Positions 1 to 7,936 of a stretch of 37,895 nucleotides of DNA are shown one piece after another (positions within the stretch are counted from its first letter, which is position 1; each line of letters opens with the position of its first letter). Both the position numbers and the translations under genes were made by a program. The notes below the pieces were generated by a model, which saw only the letters and a list, made by a program, of their open reading frames with translations, was not told the origin of the DNA and did not search any database. This stretch comes from Bacteroidia bacterium (GTDB lineage: Bacteria > Bacteroidota > Bacteroidia > Bacteroidales > GWF2-35-48). The DNA lies in the NCBI GenBank assembly GCA_016212695.1, contig JACREX010000081.1, positions 1 to 37,895 of the forward strand. Reading direction: 5' to 3'.

Positions 1-101
1 AAAGTTCGCAGAGAAATTACGCAAAGTTCACAAGGAAATGTAAACCAAGTATTTATAACTTTGCGTTCTTTGCGATACCTTTGTGCTCTTTGCGGTTAAA
101 T
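1..101. repeat. CGCAAAG-type imperfect inverted repeat
   Basis: Two arms rich in the unit CGCAAAG (left, about 1-40) and its complement CTTTGCG (right, about 59-97) face each other across an AT-rich spacer. The element lies immediately 3' of the minus-strand gene ending at 104, so its transcript could fold at that mRNA's end, but there is no clean T-run after a perfect stem. Related CGCAAAG units recur at 18.86 kb and 21.75 kb. It may continue left of the window. Confidence 0.6.
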
Positions 102-103
102 AA

Positions 104-748
104 TTAAGTATTAAACATATAACCCTGCTGAGTAGTTACATTTATTTTTATACCAAAAAGTTCTTCAAATCTTGGCAGGTAGTTTTTCAGCGGTTCTTCT
201 CCTTCGTTCGATGATTTATGTATTTCTTTACCATCTAAGAATTCTGACATGAGTTTCAAATCAATATTTGTTATTTTACAAACTTTCCTTGGTTTGTCAT
301 CGCCTTTTGTTTTTATGAAAATACATAGTTCAGGTTTTTGAACATCCCTGCTGCATTTTTTGCAAAATTGGGATTCATCAAGCGTCACGTCAACTTTCTT
401 AATGGTTTTAATTATTTCACGGCAGGCAGGGATTTCTGAATTCACAGCCCATGTGTGCTCTCTGGTGTAAAGGGTTTTCTCCCCGCAAAGCGGGCAAACG
501 TATTCTGCGCGCTCTGGCGGACCTGCCATATCGTAACACATGGCTCCGGGTTTTAAATCGGAAGGGGCGGAACTGTTCGACAGTTCTTCAAGCCTTCGCG
601 CAAGATCGTTTTTTGAAAGCGGGCCTTTTGATGTGTCTTGTGAAAAACTGTTATTGCTGTTTCCTCTGCTGTTGCTGAATTTACAGCCAGTGATAACAAG
701 AATTACCACGGAAAAAATGACGAATAAAAGTATTAGTAAATATCCCAT
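104..748 (-). CDS. Membrane-anchored zinc-ribbon-like protein, function unknown
   Basis: I do not recognise a named family. From the ATG at 748 the protein begins with a hydrophobic segment (MGYLLILLFVIF...) ending in VITGCKF, which could be a signal anchor or a loose lipobox. A Ser/Asn-rich linker follows. Two Cys pairs come next: CPLCGEKT in the middle and FCKKCSRDV about 40 residues later, with His and Cys between them (REHTW, PACRE). This spacing suggests a structural zinc site. The reading frame extends upstream to a TTG at 772, but that TTG lies inside a good promoter -7 element (770-777), so 748 is the better start. No neighbour shares its strand closely; it looks monocistronic. The existence of the gene is well supported; the function is not. 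Confidence 0.72.
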   Translation of the reverse strand: MGYLLILLFVIFSVVILVITGCKFSNSRGNSNNSFSQDTSKGPLSKNDLARRLEELSNSSAPSDLKPGAMCYDMAGPPERAEYVCPLCGEKTLYTREHTWAVNSEIPACREIIKTIKKVDVTLDESQFCKKCSRDVQKPELCIFIKTKGDDKPRKVCKITNIDLKLMSEFLDGKEIHKSSNEGEEPLKNYLPRFEELFGIKINVTTQQGYMFNT

Positions 749-769
749 AGTTGAATTTTTTAAGTTTAT

Positions 770-804
770 CAAATATACATGAAATTTTTTAAATTATTTA
801 CAAA
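770..804 (-). promoter_or_regulatory. Bacteroidota-type promoter of the 104-748 gene
   Basis: On the minus strand the -7 element TATATTTG (770-777) matches TAnnTTTG exactly, and TTTG (801-804) sits 23 nt upstream as the -33 element. The predicted transcript would start near 763, about 15 nt before the ATG at 748. This favours 748 over the TTG at 772. Confidence 0.6.
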
Positions 805-830
805 CGAGATGAAATTGTACATTTCTTTTG

Positions 831-944
831 AGTCATGGTTATTGGTCTTAGCTGCCAGTTTAGTTATTTGTCCTGGTCTTTGTTTTTTTTGCGACTATTG
901 ACCATGACTTTTGACCAAACCGGCTGCCCTGACTAAAACCCATT
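831..944. repeat. Heptad-type inverted repeat (GACCATG/ACCAAAC family)
   Basis: The left arm (831-878) and right arm (893-944) are imperfect reverse complements. For example AGTCATGGTTATTGGTC faces GACTATTGACCATGACT. Units fall near a 7-bp register in the right arm (GACTATT, then GACCATG). The outer part, ACCAAAC-x-GGCTGC, matches the element near 16.43 kb (ACCAAACCAGTTGC), so the two loci belong to one family. The rest of the 773-972 gap holds only the promoter above and an ATACCTC tandem just before the next gene's stop. Confidence 0.65.
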
Positions 945-972
945 ATCTTTATACCTCATACCTCATTTTTTT

Positions 973-3054
973 TTAGTTTTTACAATATTGCTTCAGCAAT
1001 TCTTCGGCATTAGTATTTCCTAACTGAAGCGATTTTTGCCAGTCGAGACAAGCGTCGGCAGTTTGTTTCAGGTAATATTTTGCATGGCCGCGTATCAGGT
1101 ATGCCATAGCATCCGAAGGCTCCAGTTCTATCACTTTATTGATATCCGAAATGCAGCCTGCATAATCTTTCATTTCGAATTTTGTCACTCCCCGGTTATT
1201 GTAGGCTTCTTTATAATTTGGTTTAAGGCTTAATGCCTTATTGTAATCGGTCAGCGCGTCTTCATATTTTTGCAGATTTTTGCTTTTTATCAGGCCCCTG
1301 TTGTGATACGGGTCGGCATATTCGGGATTTAAAGAAATCGCTTTGGCGTAATCATCCATTGCTCCTTGTAAATCGTTCAGGTTGCTTTTAGCAATACCCC
1401 TGTTATTATATGCAATCGGAAATTTGGGATTGATAGAGACTGCTTTTTCAAAATCCTCGAGAGCGCCTTTGTTGTCGCCAAGAGTTTTTCGTACATTCCC
1501 TCTGTTAATATGGGCTTCCAAGTAATCGGGAACGATTTCGATTGCCTTGTTATAATCCTGCAGCGCGCCCTGCATATCTTTTTTCTTTTCTTTTGCAAGG
1601 CCCCGGTTGCTGTATGCCACACTGGCCATCGGCTCTTTTTCTATAACATCCGTGAACAACGTGTAACTGTCTTTGAAAATGTTCACCCTGTTCCATGTGG
1701 CGACAGTAATTATTATTACAAAAACAGATATCCCAAAAACAAATGGCAGTTTCAACTGTTTTGCATAGCGGGTTTTATTGTCTTTTATAAGGCAGAACCA
1801 TTGCCCGAAAATAAAACAGATGCCGATGTGCGCCATATAGGCATATCTGTCTGCAACAATGATATTGCCGCCAAACGGAACAAAATGGAGAACAAGAAAA
1901 ATATTCACAAGAAAAAATAAAATTCCGAATACAAGATCGTTTCTGAGATTTTTTGATTTATAGATCAGCCATACCGCTAAAGCAAATATGAGAATTACAA
2001 ATACAGGCGACATATAATATGAGGATGGCAACGACCCCGTTACTTTTGCAGGATATGGATAAAGCGCAGACAGGTTAAACGGCGCAAAGAATTTAAGGAT
2101 GTAAAACAGCAATGAGTAATTTGCAAAAAATATCCGGTCTGTTAACGAAAATTTTGTAGTTATGTTTTGCACTGCATCGGCTGCTTCGGATGATGAAAAC
2201 TGGGTTATGCCGCATATAGCAACAAGAATAAAGAACGGAATTTTTTCAAGGATTACTTTTTTAGTAAACCCTCTTTTAAAATAATAATCTGCCAGGATAA
2301 GCGCAAAAGGTAACGTAACGGCTGCAAACTTAGATAATAGCGCAAACGGAAAGAGTATAAGAGAAATGATAAACCACTTTTTTTTTTGCCGGATCACATA
2401 ATATATGTAACTCAAAAGGCTGCCAAGATAAAAAAAGGTGTACAGCACATCTTTTCTTTCGGTTACCCAGGCAACTGATTCCACCCTCAACGGATGAAGT
2501 GCAAAAAGCAGCGTGGCTATAATAGCAGCTTCGGAACGTTTGGTAATGAACCGGACAAGAAAAAATACAAGCAGGGTATTGAATACATGCAGTAACAAAT
2601 TGAGCAGATGATAGGGCTTGGGATTCAGTCCCCATATCTTGTATGTGATAGCGTGAGAAATTATTGTAACCGGGTTATTCTGAAAAAAATCTATGCCGAA
2701 TTTATGCGCGGCCCCGCTGATCCCGATATCAGCAACCGCTTTAACATAAGGGCTTTCGTACACAAGCTGGTCGTCATCCCAATTCAAAAATTCGTGGTTT
2801 ATGCACTGCGAAAAAATAATAAAAGTCAGCAGAACGATTGATGCAATGATAATATATGAAACATATTTATTTTTCGGTTTCGGAGTTTCTGTTTGCTGAT
2901 TCTTGTTTGAAGTCTGAAGTTTGAAGTTTGACCCTTCGGCTTTGCTCAGGGCAGGTGTTTGATGTTTGTTTCCTGTTTCCGGTTTAGAGTTTCCGGTATG
3001 TTGTTTTGTACTCGATTGTTTATTATTTTTTCGTTTTGCAGTCATAATTTTCAT
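973..3054 (-). CDS. TMTC-like multispanning membrane protein with C-terminal TPR array
   Basis: A 693-residue two-part protein. Residues about 65-470 hold roughly ten hydrophobic segments. Motifs such as NHEFLNWDDDQLVYE in the first periplasmic loop and LHPLRVESVAWVTERKDVL are characteristic of bacterial relatives of TMTC / PMT-type (GT-C) glycosyltransferases. Residues about 480-690 are about six tetratricopeptide repeats (A-Y-x-N-R-G / DY-x-KAI pattern). By family knowledge such proteins may transfer sugar from a lipid-linked donor, but the acceptor is unknown and catalysis is inferred. The first 64 residues are a polar tail rich in Asn, Gln, Thr and Lys, encoded by heptad repeats (2906-3004) plus a CTTCGGCTTTGCTCAG block, and are not part of the conserved fold. 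ATG codons occur at 3054 and 3045; the true start could be either. The upstream gene ends 58 bp away. Confidence 0.85.
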   Translation of the reverse strand: MKIMTAKRKNNKQSSTKQHTGNSKPETGNKHQTPALSKAEGSNFKLQTSNKNQQTETPKPKNKYVSYIIIASIVLLTFIIFSQCINHEFLNWDDDQLVYESPYVKAVADIGISGAAHKFGIDFFQNNPVTIISHAITYKIWGLNPKPYHLLNLLLHVFNTLLVFFLVRFITKRSEAAIIATLLFALHPLRVESVAWVTERKDVLYTFFYLGSLLSYIYYVIRQKKKWFIISLILFPFALLSKFAAVTLPFALILADYYFKRGFTKKVILEKIPFFILVAICGITQFSSSEAADAVQNITTKFSLTDRIFFANYSLLFYILKFFAPFNLSALYPYPAKVTGSLPSSYYMSPVFVILIFALAVWLIYKSKNLRNDLVFGILFFLVNIFLVLHFVPFGGNIIVADRYAYMAHIGICFIFGQWFCLIKDNKTRYAKQLKLPFVFGISVFVIIITVATWNRVNIFKDSYTLFTDVIEKEPMASVAYSNRGLAKEKKKDMQGALQDYNKAIEIVPDYLEAHINRGNVRKTLGDNKGALEDFEKAVSINPKFPIAYNNRGIAKSNLNDLQGAMDDYAKAISLNPEYADPYHNRGLIKSKNLQKYEDALTDYNKALSLKPNYKEAYNNRGVTKFEMKDYAGCISDINKVIELEPSDAMAYLIRGHAKYYLKQTADACLDWQKSLQLGNTNAEELLKQYCKN
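2906..3004. repeat. Coding heptad repeats at the N-terminus of the TMTC-like protein
   Basis: The + strand reads as consecutive 7-mers: TTTGAAG, TCTGAAG, TTTGAAG, TTTGACC (2906-2933). A CTTCGGCTTTGCTCAG block follows (2934-2949). A second run of 7-mers begins at 2956 (TGTTTGA, TGTTTGT, TTCCTGT, TTCCGGT, TTAGAGT, TTCCGGT). All of this is translated on the minus strand as residues about 17-50. Confidence 0.75.
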
Positions 3055-3087
3055 CCGTCATCTGTCATCCGTCATCTGCCATTCATA
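3053..3087. repeat. TCATCYG heptamer tandem
   Basis: Four near-perfect tandem 7-mers alternate TCATCCG and TCATCTG, with a fifth degenerate copy (CCATTCA). The tract sits in the 58-bp gap between two minus-strand genes and overlaps the start codon of the TMTC-like gene, so it forms most of that gene's possible leader. Confidence 0.75.
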
Positions 3088-3112
3088 ATACTCTAATATC
3101 TGAAATATATTG

Positions 3113-5413
3113 TTAAATCTTCATTCCAAGAACAGTCACATCGTCAATCTGATCCTTGCTCCCCATCCAGTTTTCGAAAATAGTATTCAGGGCTGATTTT
3201 TGTTTTGCCATGGGTTGATCGTGGATTGTTAATAGGGTTTCCTTAAAAGGTTTTGCAAGGAATTTTCGTCCTTTTGGTCCGCCGAACTGGTCTGTGAATC
3301 CATCGGAGAAAATATACAGCAGGTCGCCTTCGTGAAGCCTGATAATATGATTTGTGAACGGCTTGGTTTCATCATTATAATAAATACCGATGGGCATTTT
3401 GTCTGCTTTAAATTCAAGAAGTTGGCAGGAGGCAGCGGCAGGAGGCAGTTCGTGCATTTCACTGCCAACTGCTACTGCATACTGCTGCTTCCTGACTATA
3501 TAAAGCGGATTATTGGCGCCTGAATATTGCAACTCAAGCGTATCTAAATTAAGGATGCAGAATGCGATGTCCATGCCGTCTTTCTGTTCTCCTTCTTTTC
3601 CGGTCTGGTGCAGTGATTTTATAATGAGTTCGCGAAGCCGGTTGAGCATTTCATTCGCTTTTGGAATTTCATTGTCTGAAACTGTGCTCATACTGATTAT
3701 TTCATTCAGCAGCGCAGTGCCTAACATGCTCATGAAAGCCCCGGGTACGCCATGACCCGTGCAGTCTGCAACACAGAAAATCAGAACCCCGTTATCATCG
3801 TCCGGCGGAGTTTTAATATGTTTTGCCCAGTAGAAATCGCCGCTCACAATGTCGCGTGGCCTGAAGAGAATGAAATGTTCCGGAAGATTTTTACTTACAT
3901 AATCTTCGGGAGGAAGTATGGCTGCCTGGATGTTTTTGGCATACCGGATACTGTCCATTACCTCCTCGTTTCTCTTTTCGATGAGTTGCTTTTGTATTTC
4001 GATTTCATCTCTCTGCGCAGCGATTTCTGCATTCTGCTGGTTCAGTTCTTCGTTCTTGTCTTCTATCTCATGTTTCTGTATGGCTAATAATATATTTGCT
4101 TTTTTCTTATCCCTGTAACTTTTAAAAATAACAACAGATAGCACAAGCATTAAAACAAAACCGCCGATAAAAGCGAATTTCTGGGTTCTCTGCTGTTTTA
4201 CTTCAGCGTTTTTCTGTGTGATTTCAGCGTTTTTCAGTTTTATTTCCGTTTCTTTTTCTTTAGCTAAGTTTTCTGTATAAAGTTTTTGCCGGGTCACTTC
4301 TTCTTTAAGCATACTGATCTCTTCGCTTTTGAGGCTGGCGTCTGCATCGTATTTCAACTGGAGTTCCGATATCTGCCGTCCGGTATTAATATATGATAGC
4401 AATTGCCCGGTGGTTGCGAGCAGGCGGAAACATTCAAGTTCTTTCGGGCAGTTTTTCAACGAAGCGTAAATCTCCGACAAAGCAAGGTAATTCTTTGCCA
4501 GAATTTCTTCATCATTGTTTTTTGTTGCAGATTCATTGCTTTTGGTGTAATACTCTGTTGCTTTATCAAAATCTTTCATCACTTTATACACATTGGCGAT
4601 ATTATGGAGCGAAGTTGAAATCCCTTTCTGATAATTGATTTTTTCTTTTAGTTTTAAAGATTTTTCATAATACCCTAATGCATCGTTGAGTTTGTTCCAG
4701 TCGAAATTCACATTGCCAAGGTTGTTGAGCGTTCCTGCCAGTTCCTTTTCATTCCCGCCGCTTTCAAGATATTTTATTGCCTGCTCATAGTAATCCATGG
4801 CCTTTTTATAATTTTTAAGTTCATAGTAAATCACACCCAGGTTGTTTTGCGAGGCGGCAATGTCTTTCCCGTTTTTTAACTCTTCGTCTATCTTTAAGGA
4901 TTTGTCAAAATAATCAAGGGCTTTCTCCAGGTCGCGTTTCAGATAATACACATTTCCTATGCGGAACAGCATCCTTGTAATACCCGGCTTATCTTTTAAT
5001 TCTTCTTTGATGGCAAGCGATTTTTCGTAATATTTTATAGCATCGTCGTAGCGGTATGTATTCTGGTAAACGATCCCCATGTTGGTAAGCGAAACCGATT
5101 CTCCCTGCTTATCTCCCGATTCTTCCATAGATTTCAGGGATTTTTCATAACACTCAATGGATTTTGTATAATCGCCGGAACTGTAATATTTTTCAGCTAA
5201 TTCGTATTTATTGTCTTTAGTATTTCGGTCTTTTTTTTCATCAATCGAAGAATTGGCAGTTGTATCTGTTTTGGATTTGTTTTGCTGATCGCTTGCAGTC
5301 TTTTTATTTGTATTTATTTTTATATCTTTCTCTTCGCTTGATCCGCTTATTTCCTGGGCGTTTAATGAGAAAACATATAATAAAAAAAATAGTATTAAGA
5401 AATATTTTTTCAT
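3113..5413 (-). CDS. TPR sensor-type SpoIIE/PP2C serine phosphatase
   Basis: A 766-residue membrane phosphatase. Residues 1-19 are a signal peptide ending in LNAQ. A Lys/Ser-rich linker follows, then about seven TPRs (residues ~70-330, with the N-N-L-G-x-x-Y pattern). A coiled coil (~360-410) leads to one membrane helix (~412-430, FAFIGGFVLMLVLSVVIF), a second coiled coil, and a cytoplasmic PPM/SpoIIE domain from about 500. Metal-binding and core motifs are intact: DIVSGDFYWA, VADCTGHGVPGAFMSMLG, YIFSDGFTDQFGG and DQIDDVTVL. Proteins of this design are common in Bacteroidota and probably dephosphorylate Ser/Thr proteins in response to a periplasmic signal; the target is unknown. Oddly, residues ~640-664, between IVRK and EFKADKMPIG, are an extra stretch encoded by a heptad inverted repeat (see findings). 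The family normally runs straight from the variable strand to KADKxPIG. Confidence 0.9.
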   Translation of the reverse strand: MKKYFLILFFLLYVFSLNAQEISGSSEEKDIKINTNKKTASDQQNKSKTDTTANSSIDEKKDRNTKDNKYELAEKYYSSGDYTKSIECYEKSLKSMEESGDKQGESVSLTNMGIVYQNTYRYDDAIKYYEKSLAIKEELKDKPGITRMLFRIGNVYYLKRDLEKALDYFDKSLKIDEELKNGKDIAASQNNLGVIYYELKNYKKAMDYYEQAIKYLESGGNEKELAGTLNNLGNVNFDWNKLNDALGYYEKSLKLKEKINYQKGISTSLHNIANVYKVMKDFDKATEYYTKSNESATKNNDEEILAKNYLALSEIYASLKNCPKELECFRLLATTGQLLSYINTGRQISELQLKYDADASLKSEEISMLKEEVTRQKLYTENLAKEKETEIKLKNAEITQKNAEVKQQRTQKFAFIGGFVLMLVLSVVIFKSYRDKKKANILLAIQKHEIEDKNEELNQQNAEIAAQRDEIEIQKQLIEKRNEEVMDSIRYAKNIQAAILPPEDYVSKNLPEHFILFRPRDIVSGDFYWAKHIKTPPDDDNGVLIFCVADCTGHGVPGAFMSMLGTALLNEIISMSTVSDNEIPKANEMLNRLRELIIKSLHQTGKEGEQKDGMDIAFCILNLDTLELQYSGANNPLYIVRKQQYAVAVGSEMHELPPAAASCQLLEFKADKMPIGIYYNDETKPFTNHIIRLHEGDLLYIFSDGFTDQFGGPKGRKFLAKPFKETLLTIHDQPMAKQKSALNTIFENWMGSKDQIDDVTVLGMKI
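3424..3494. repeat. GGCAGT-type heptad inverted repeat inside a coding sequence
   Basis: The left arm on the + strand is built of GGCAGGA, GGCAGC, GGCAGGA and GGCAGT units (7-6-7 spacing). The right arm is ACTGCCAACTGCTACTGC and onward, its approximate reverse complement. The central spacer is about 11 bp. The same unit family forms the intergenic hairpin at 22780-22833. Confidence 0.72.
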
Positions 5414-5481
5414 AATTGATGGGTTTAGATTTTGCTTTGGCTTTTTTGTAAGCAGAGAATTTATTTATGTCGAATTATTCT

Positions 5482-5931
5482 TTATTGTAAATGGTTCTGT
5501 TGTAATAACTCTATAAATTCATCAATTTTTATTACATTTACTATTGGAAATGGAATGCTTTTTAAAATATTGAAATGATTATCTTCGGAAATAATGTAAT
5601 CAACTAATCCGGCTATAGCGCAATCCACATATTTATCATCGTCGTGATCCGCTTCAATTAAGCCCCATTTGAAATAAGGAACAATAAACGTAACATTGGG
5701 TAATTCATGTAGCAACCCTAAAAAGATGTCTGCCGTTTTTCTCCCGTATTTCTGAGTAATTACTTCCTCGTATTCCAATGAAATATCATTGCTAACCAAC
5801 AAATCGAAATTTCCGGCGATAAGGTTTTTATAAATGACATGATAAGGAGAACGACTTGTAAGAGATATGACAAAAACATTTGTATCTATTACAAATGTTA
5901 AGTTTTTTTTCTTTGATGATTTTTTCGCCAT
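5482..5931 (-). CDS. PIN-domain ribonuclease toxin
   Basis: A 149-residue single-domain PIN protein (putative toxin of a type II toxin-antitoxin pair, PIN_3-like). The N-terminal strand FVIDTNVFVISLTS carries the first metal-binding Asp. The central YEEVI and the C-terminal EADHDDDKYVDCAIAGLVDYIISEDNHF supply the remaining acidic cluster expected of a Mg-dependent RNase. The length is typical. Its first codons overlap the end of the upstream small gene by 34 bp, indicating translational coupling with the antitoxin. The assignment to the family is strong; that it is an active toxin is inferred from the family and the pairing. Confidence 0.88.
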   Translation of the reverse strand: MAKKSSKKKNLTFVIDTNVFVISLTSRSPYHVIYKNLIAGNFDLLVSNDISLEYEEVITQKYGRKTADIFLGLLHELPNVTFIVPYFKWGLIEADHDDDKYVDCAIAGLVDYIISEDNHFNILKSIPFPIVNVIKIDEFIELLQQNHLQ

Positions 5932-6107
5932 TTTTCTATGTCATTCAGGGTATAACCTCTTTCATCGTAAGCTTTATCTGCTTCAGATACAGTTTTCTTA
6001 GAAAGGTAATCTACCAAAACACATTTTAGTTCCTGTAACTCTTCTTCTGTTTTTGAGAACTGAAACAGTTTTAATACTTCTAATTGTATTGGATTTAATG
6101 CAGGCAT
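5898..6107 (-). CDS. Antitoxin partner of the PIN toxin
   Basis: A 69-residue acidic-then-basic small protein. A helical N-terminal part (ALNPIQLEVLKLFQF, EEELQELKCVLVDYL) is followed by KAYDERGYTLNDIEKWRKNHQRKKT, a tail resembling those that wrap around PIN toxins. No DNA-binding fold is obvious, so autoregulation cannot be claimed. It lies upstream of, and overlaps by 34 bp, the PIN gene, the usual antitoxin-first order. A TATTTTTG promoter -7 box lies just upstream. The call rests mainly on position, size and a familiar sequence style. Confidence 0.78.
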   Translation of the reverse strand: MPALNPIQLEVLKLFQFSKTEEELQELKCVLVDYLSKKTVSEADKAYDERGYTLNDIEKWRKNHQRKKT

Positions 6108-6129
6108 AATTTATTTAATTTGTAATTTA

Positions 6130-6137
6130 CAAAAATA
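6130..6137 (-). promoter_or_regulatory. -7 element of the toxin-antitoxin operon
   Basis: Minus-strand TATTTTTG matches TAnnTTTG and would place the transcript start near 6123, about 16 nt before the antitoxin ATG. No clear TTG is found 18-23 nt upstream, so the -33 box is weak or absent. Confidence 0.45.
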
Positions 6138-6187
6138 CGAAAAGTGTTTTGCTTTTTGAAATTTTTATTTTGGAGTATAGCATTTGG

Positions 6188-7042
6188 TCATTTATCCCTC
6201 AGGCAGCGCACAGAAAAACCATTCCCCTTACTAAAACTGCCCATATCGGCTCTTTTAATATTGCTGAATAAATATAAAATCCATGCATTGTTGTCTGTAA
6301 AACTTTTATTCGAAGACCAACAGTAACAGCTGGCTTCTATGTTAAAAAAATTTCCACTGTCGGCAGTATACCATCCACCAAAAAGAGCATCAAAACCGGA
6401 AGTTTCATTTTTTATTAATTGATTATATGACATAGATCCACTGCCTCCTGTCTTAGTTAATAAAGTATCAAATTCATTTTTTGAAGGTAAATGCCAACCT
6501 TTAGGACATGCCGTTTTTGCTGTCTCCCAGTCATATAATCGTCCGTATTTATCGCAGTTAGTTTGTTCATTATTGTAGCACCAACTGCCCTTATCAGTTT
6601 TGTAATTCAGGTTCTCTGCCATCCACCACTGTGTCCCGATTTTTACGGTTTTGTAAATTTTTTTATCACGTATGTCTTTGAGCGTGCCGGTTTCATTTTT
6701 TGATTGACTTTTGCTGTTGGAGATTTTTGCACGGACATCGAATTTAATTTTACCGTTTATTTCAGTTACGTCTTTCAATGCATCCCAAACTGCTTTTTTG
6801 TTTTTGCCTCCTTTTATGCCTGTACCTGCATCGCCGCTCATGGTTTTCAGCTGTGTCCAGCTTTTACCTCCATTAGTGCTGCTAAACAATTTTATATCGA
6901 ATCGCTGCTCAGGTGCAGCGCCTGTTATATCATACAATATTTCAACCTTTTTTTCTTTTTCAGTAAAACGTACATTTTCGATTTTCTGGGCAAAGAAAAC
7001 CTGTGGAAGAATAAATAAATATAGAGATATTAAGAGTTTCAT
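6188..7042 (-). CDS. Secreted FISUMP-domain protein, paralogue 2
   Basis: A 284-residue exported protein. The signal peptide is MKLLISLYLFILPQVFFAQ. Residues ~20-105 form a beta-sandwich-like domain (KIENVRFTEKEKKVEILYDITG ... STNGGKSW). Residues ~118-284 form a Fibrobacter succinogenes major paralogous (FISUMP) domain, shown by TLKDIRDKKIYKTVKIGTQW, WMAENLNY, GRLYDWETAKTACPKGWHLP and the closing GFSVRCLRDK. FISUMP proteins are extracellular or surface-associated with no established biochemical activity. The gene starts 1 bp after the stop of its paralogue (7044-7925), so they are co-translated. About half the positions appear shared with that paralogue by eye. Confidence 0.85.
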   Translation of the reverse strand: MKLLISLYLFILPQVFFAQKIENVRFTEKEKKVEILYDITGAAPEQRFDIKLFSSTNGGKSWTQLKTMSGDAGTGIKGGKNKKAVWDALKDVTEINGKIKFDVRAKISNSKSQSKNETGTLKDIRDKKIYKTVKIGTQWWMAENLNYKTDKGSWCYNNEQTNCDKYGRLYDWETAKTACPKGWHLPSKNEFDTLLTKTGGSGSMSYNQLIKNETSGFDALFGGWYTADSGNFFNIEASCYCWSSNKSFTDNNAWILYLFSNIKRADMGSFSKGNGFSVRCLRDK

Positions 7043-7043
7043 T

Positions 7044-7925
7044 TTATTTGTCCTTTATACAACGTACAGAAAAACCGTAAGTCTTCTGATAATAAATATG
7101 TCTGTTAATCTGTGCATCATTAATAAGTAGAAAGCGGTAACAAGCATTAATTTTATCAAACTCTGTTGATGTCCACCAATAACAGTTCATACCAATATTG
7201 CTGAATGCTCCATTCAAATAGTACCCTCCTGGCAACGCTGTAAAACCACTTTCAAGAGTTATGTCTGTATTCTGACTTAGCCAATGATCTGTCCCTGCCT
7301 CTTTGAGATTAGCACCTGCAATCTCGCTACCACCAAGATAATTAACCAAAATGTCCCATTCTTCATCTTTAGGCAAATGCCATCCTTTCTGGCAAACTAT
7401 TTTTGCTGTGTTCCAATCATAAAGCCTTCCGAATTTATTGCAATTTTCTTTTTTATTTTCATAACACCAGCTTCCATTATTCGTAGTATAATTAAGGTTT
7501 TCAGCAAACCATGTCTGCTTTCCAATTTTAATCCATTTATAATTTTTTTTATCACGAATATCTTTGAAAGTGCCTGTTTCATTTGTTTTACTTATTCGAG
7601 TTCTTACATCAAATTTGATTTTATCCTTAATTATCTCTTTTTCTCTTTTTACAATCCAAGTTATTTTTTTCTTTTTGCCCCATTTAATTCCTTTACCAAC
7701 ATCACCACTGACATTTTTAAGAGAGTCACTATAATGTTTTCCTCCATCAGTAGAATAATGCACACGCACAATAAAAGTTTGTTCCGGCTTTGCGTTATTG
7801 ATATCATAATAAATTTCAAATACTGAATCATTGGGTTGGGTGAAATGAACATTTTCGATTTTCTGGGCGTAAGATAAATTGAAGCATAAAATAATGAGAA
7901 ATACGATTAAGAAATGTTTTCTCAT
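7044..7925 (-). CDS. Secreted FISUMP-domain protein, paralogue 1
   Basis: A 293-residue exported protein with the same architecture as its downstream neighbour. A signal peptide ends in LSYAQ. A beta-rich module follows (KIENVHFTQPNDSVFEIYYDI, STDGGKHYSDSL, GDVGKGIKWGKKKKITW), then a FISUMP domain (TFKDIRDKKNYKWIKIGKQT, WFAENLNY, GRLYDWNTAKIVCQKGWHLP, YGFSVRCIKDK). It begins 11 bp after the uvrA stop, which suggests co-transcription with the polysaccharide/uvrA run upstream, although an internal promoter cannot be excluded. The role is unknown; surface exposure is a family-level inference. Confidence 0.85.
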   Translation of the reverse strand: MRKHFLIVFLIILCFNLSYAQKIENVHFTQPNDSVFEIYYDINNAKPEQTFIVRVHYSTDGGKHYSDSLKNVSGDVGKGIKWGKKKKITWIVKREKEIIKDKIKFDVRTRISKTNETGTFKDIRDKKNYKWIKIGKQTWFAENLNYTTNNGSWCYENKKENCNKFGRLYDWNTAKIVCQKGWHLPKDEEWDILVNYLGGSEIAGANLKEAGTDHWLSQNTDITLESGFTALPGGYYLNGAFSNIGMNCYWWTSTEFDKINACYRFLLINDAQINRHIYYQKTYGFSVRCIKDK

Positions 7926-7936
7926 AGAAAATGGGT

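Noticed and set aside
1..101. Possible CRISPR array fragment
   Set aside because: Units are degenerate and of about 7-8 bp, face each other in two arms, and have no uniform spacers or cas genes nearby.
7284..7826. 180-codon open frame on the plus strand
   Set aside because: It is antisense to the well-supported FISUMP gene 7044-7925, has low-complexity Ile/Phe-rich translation and no family features.
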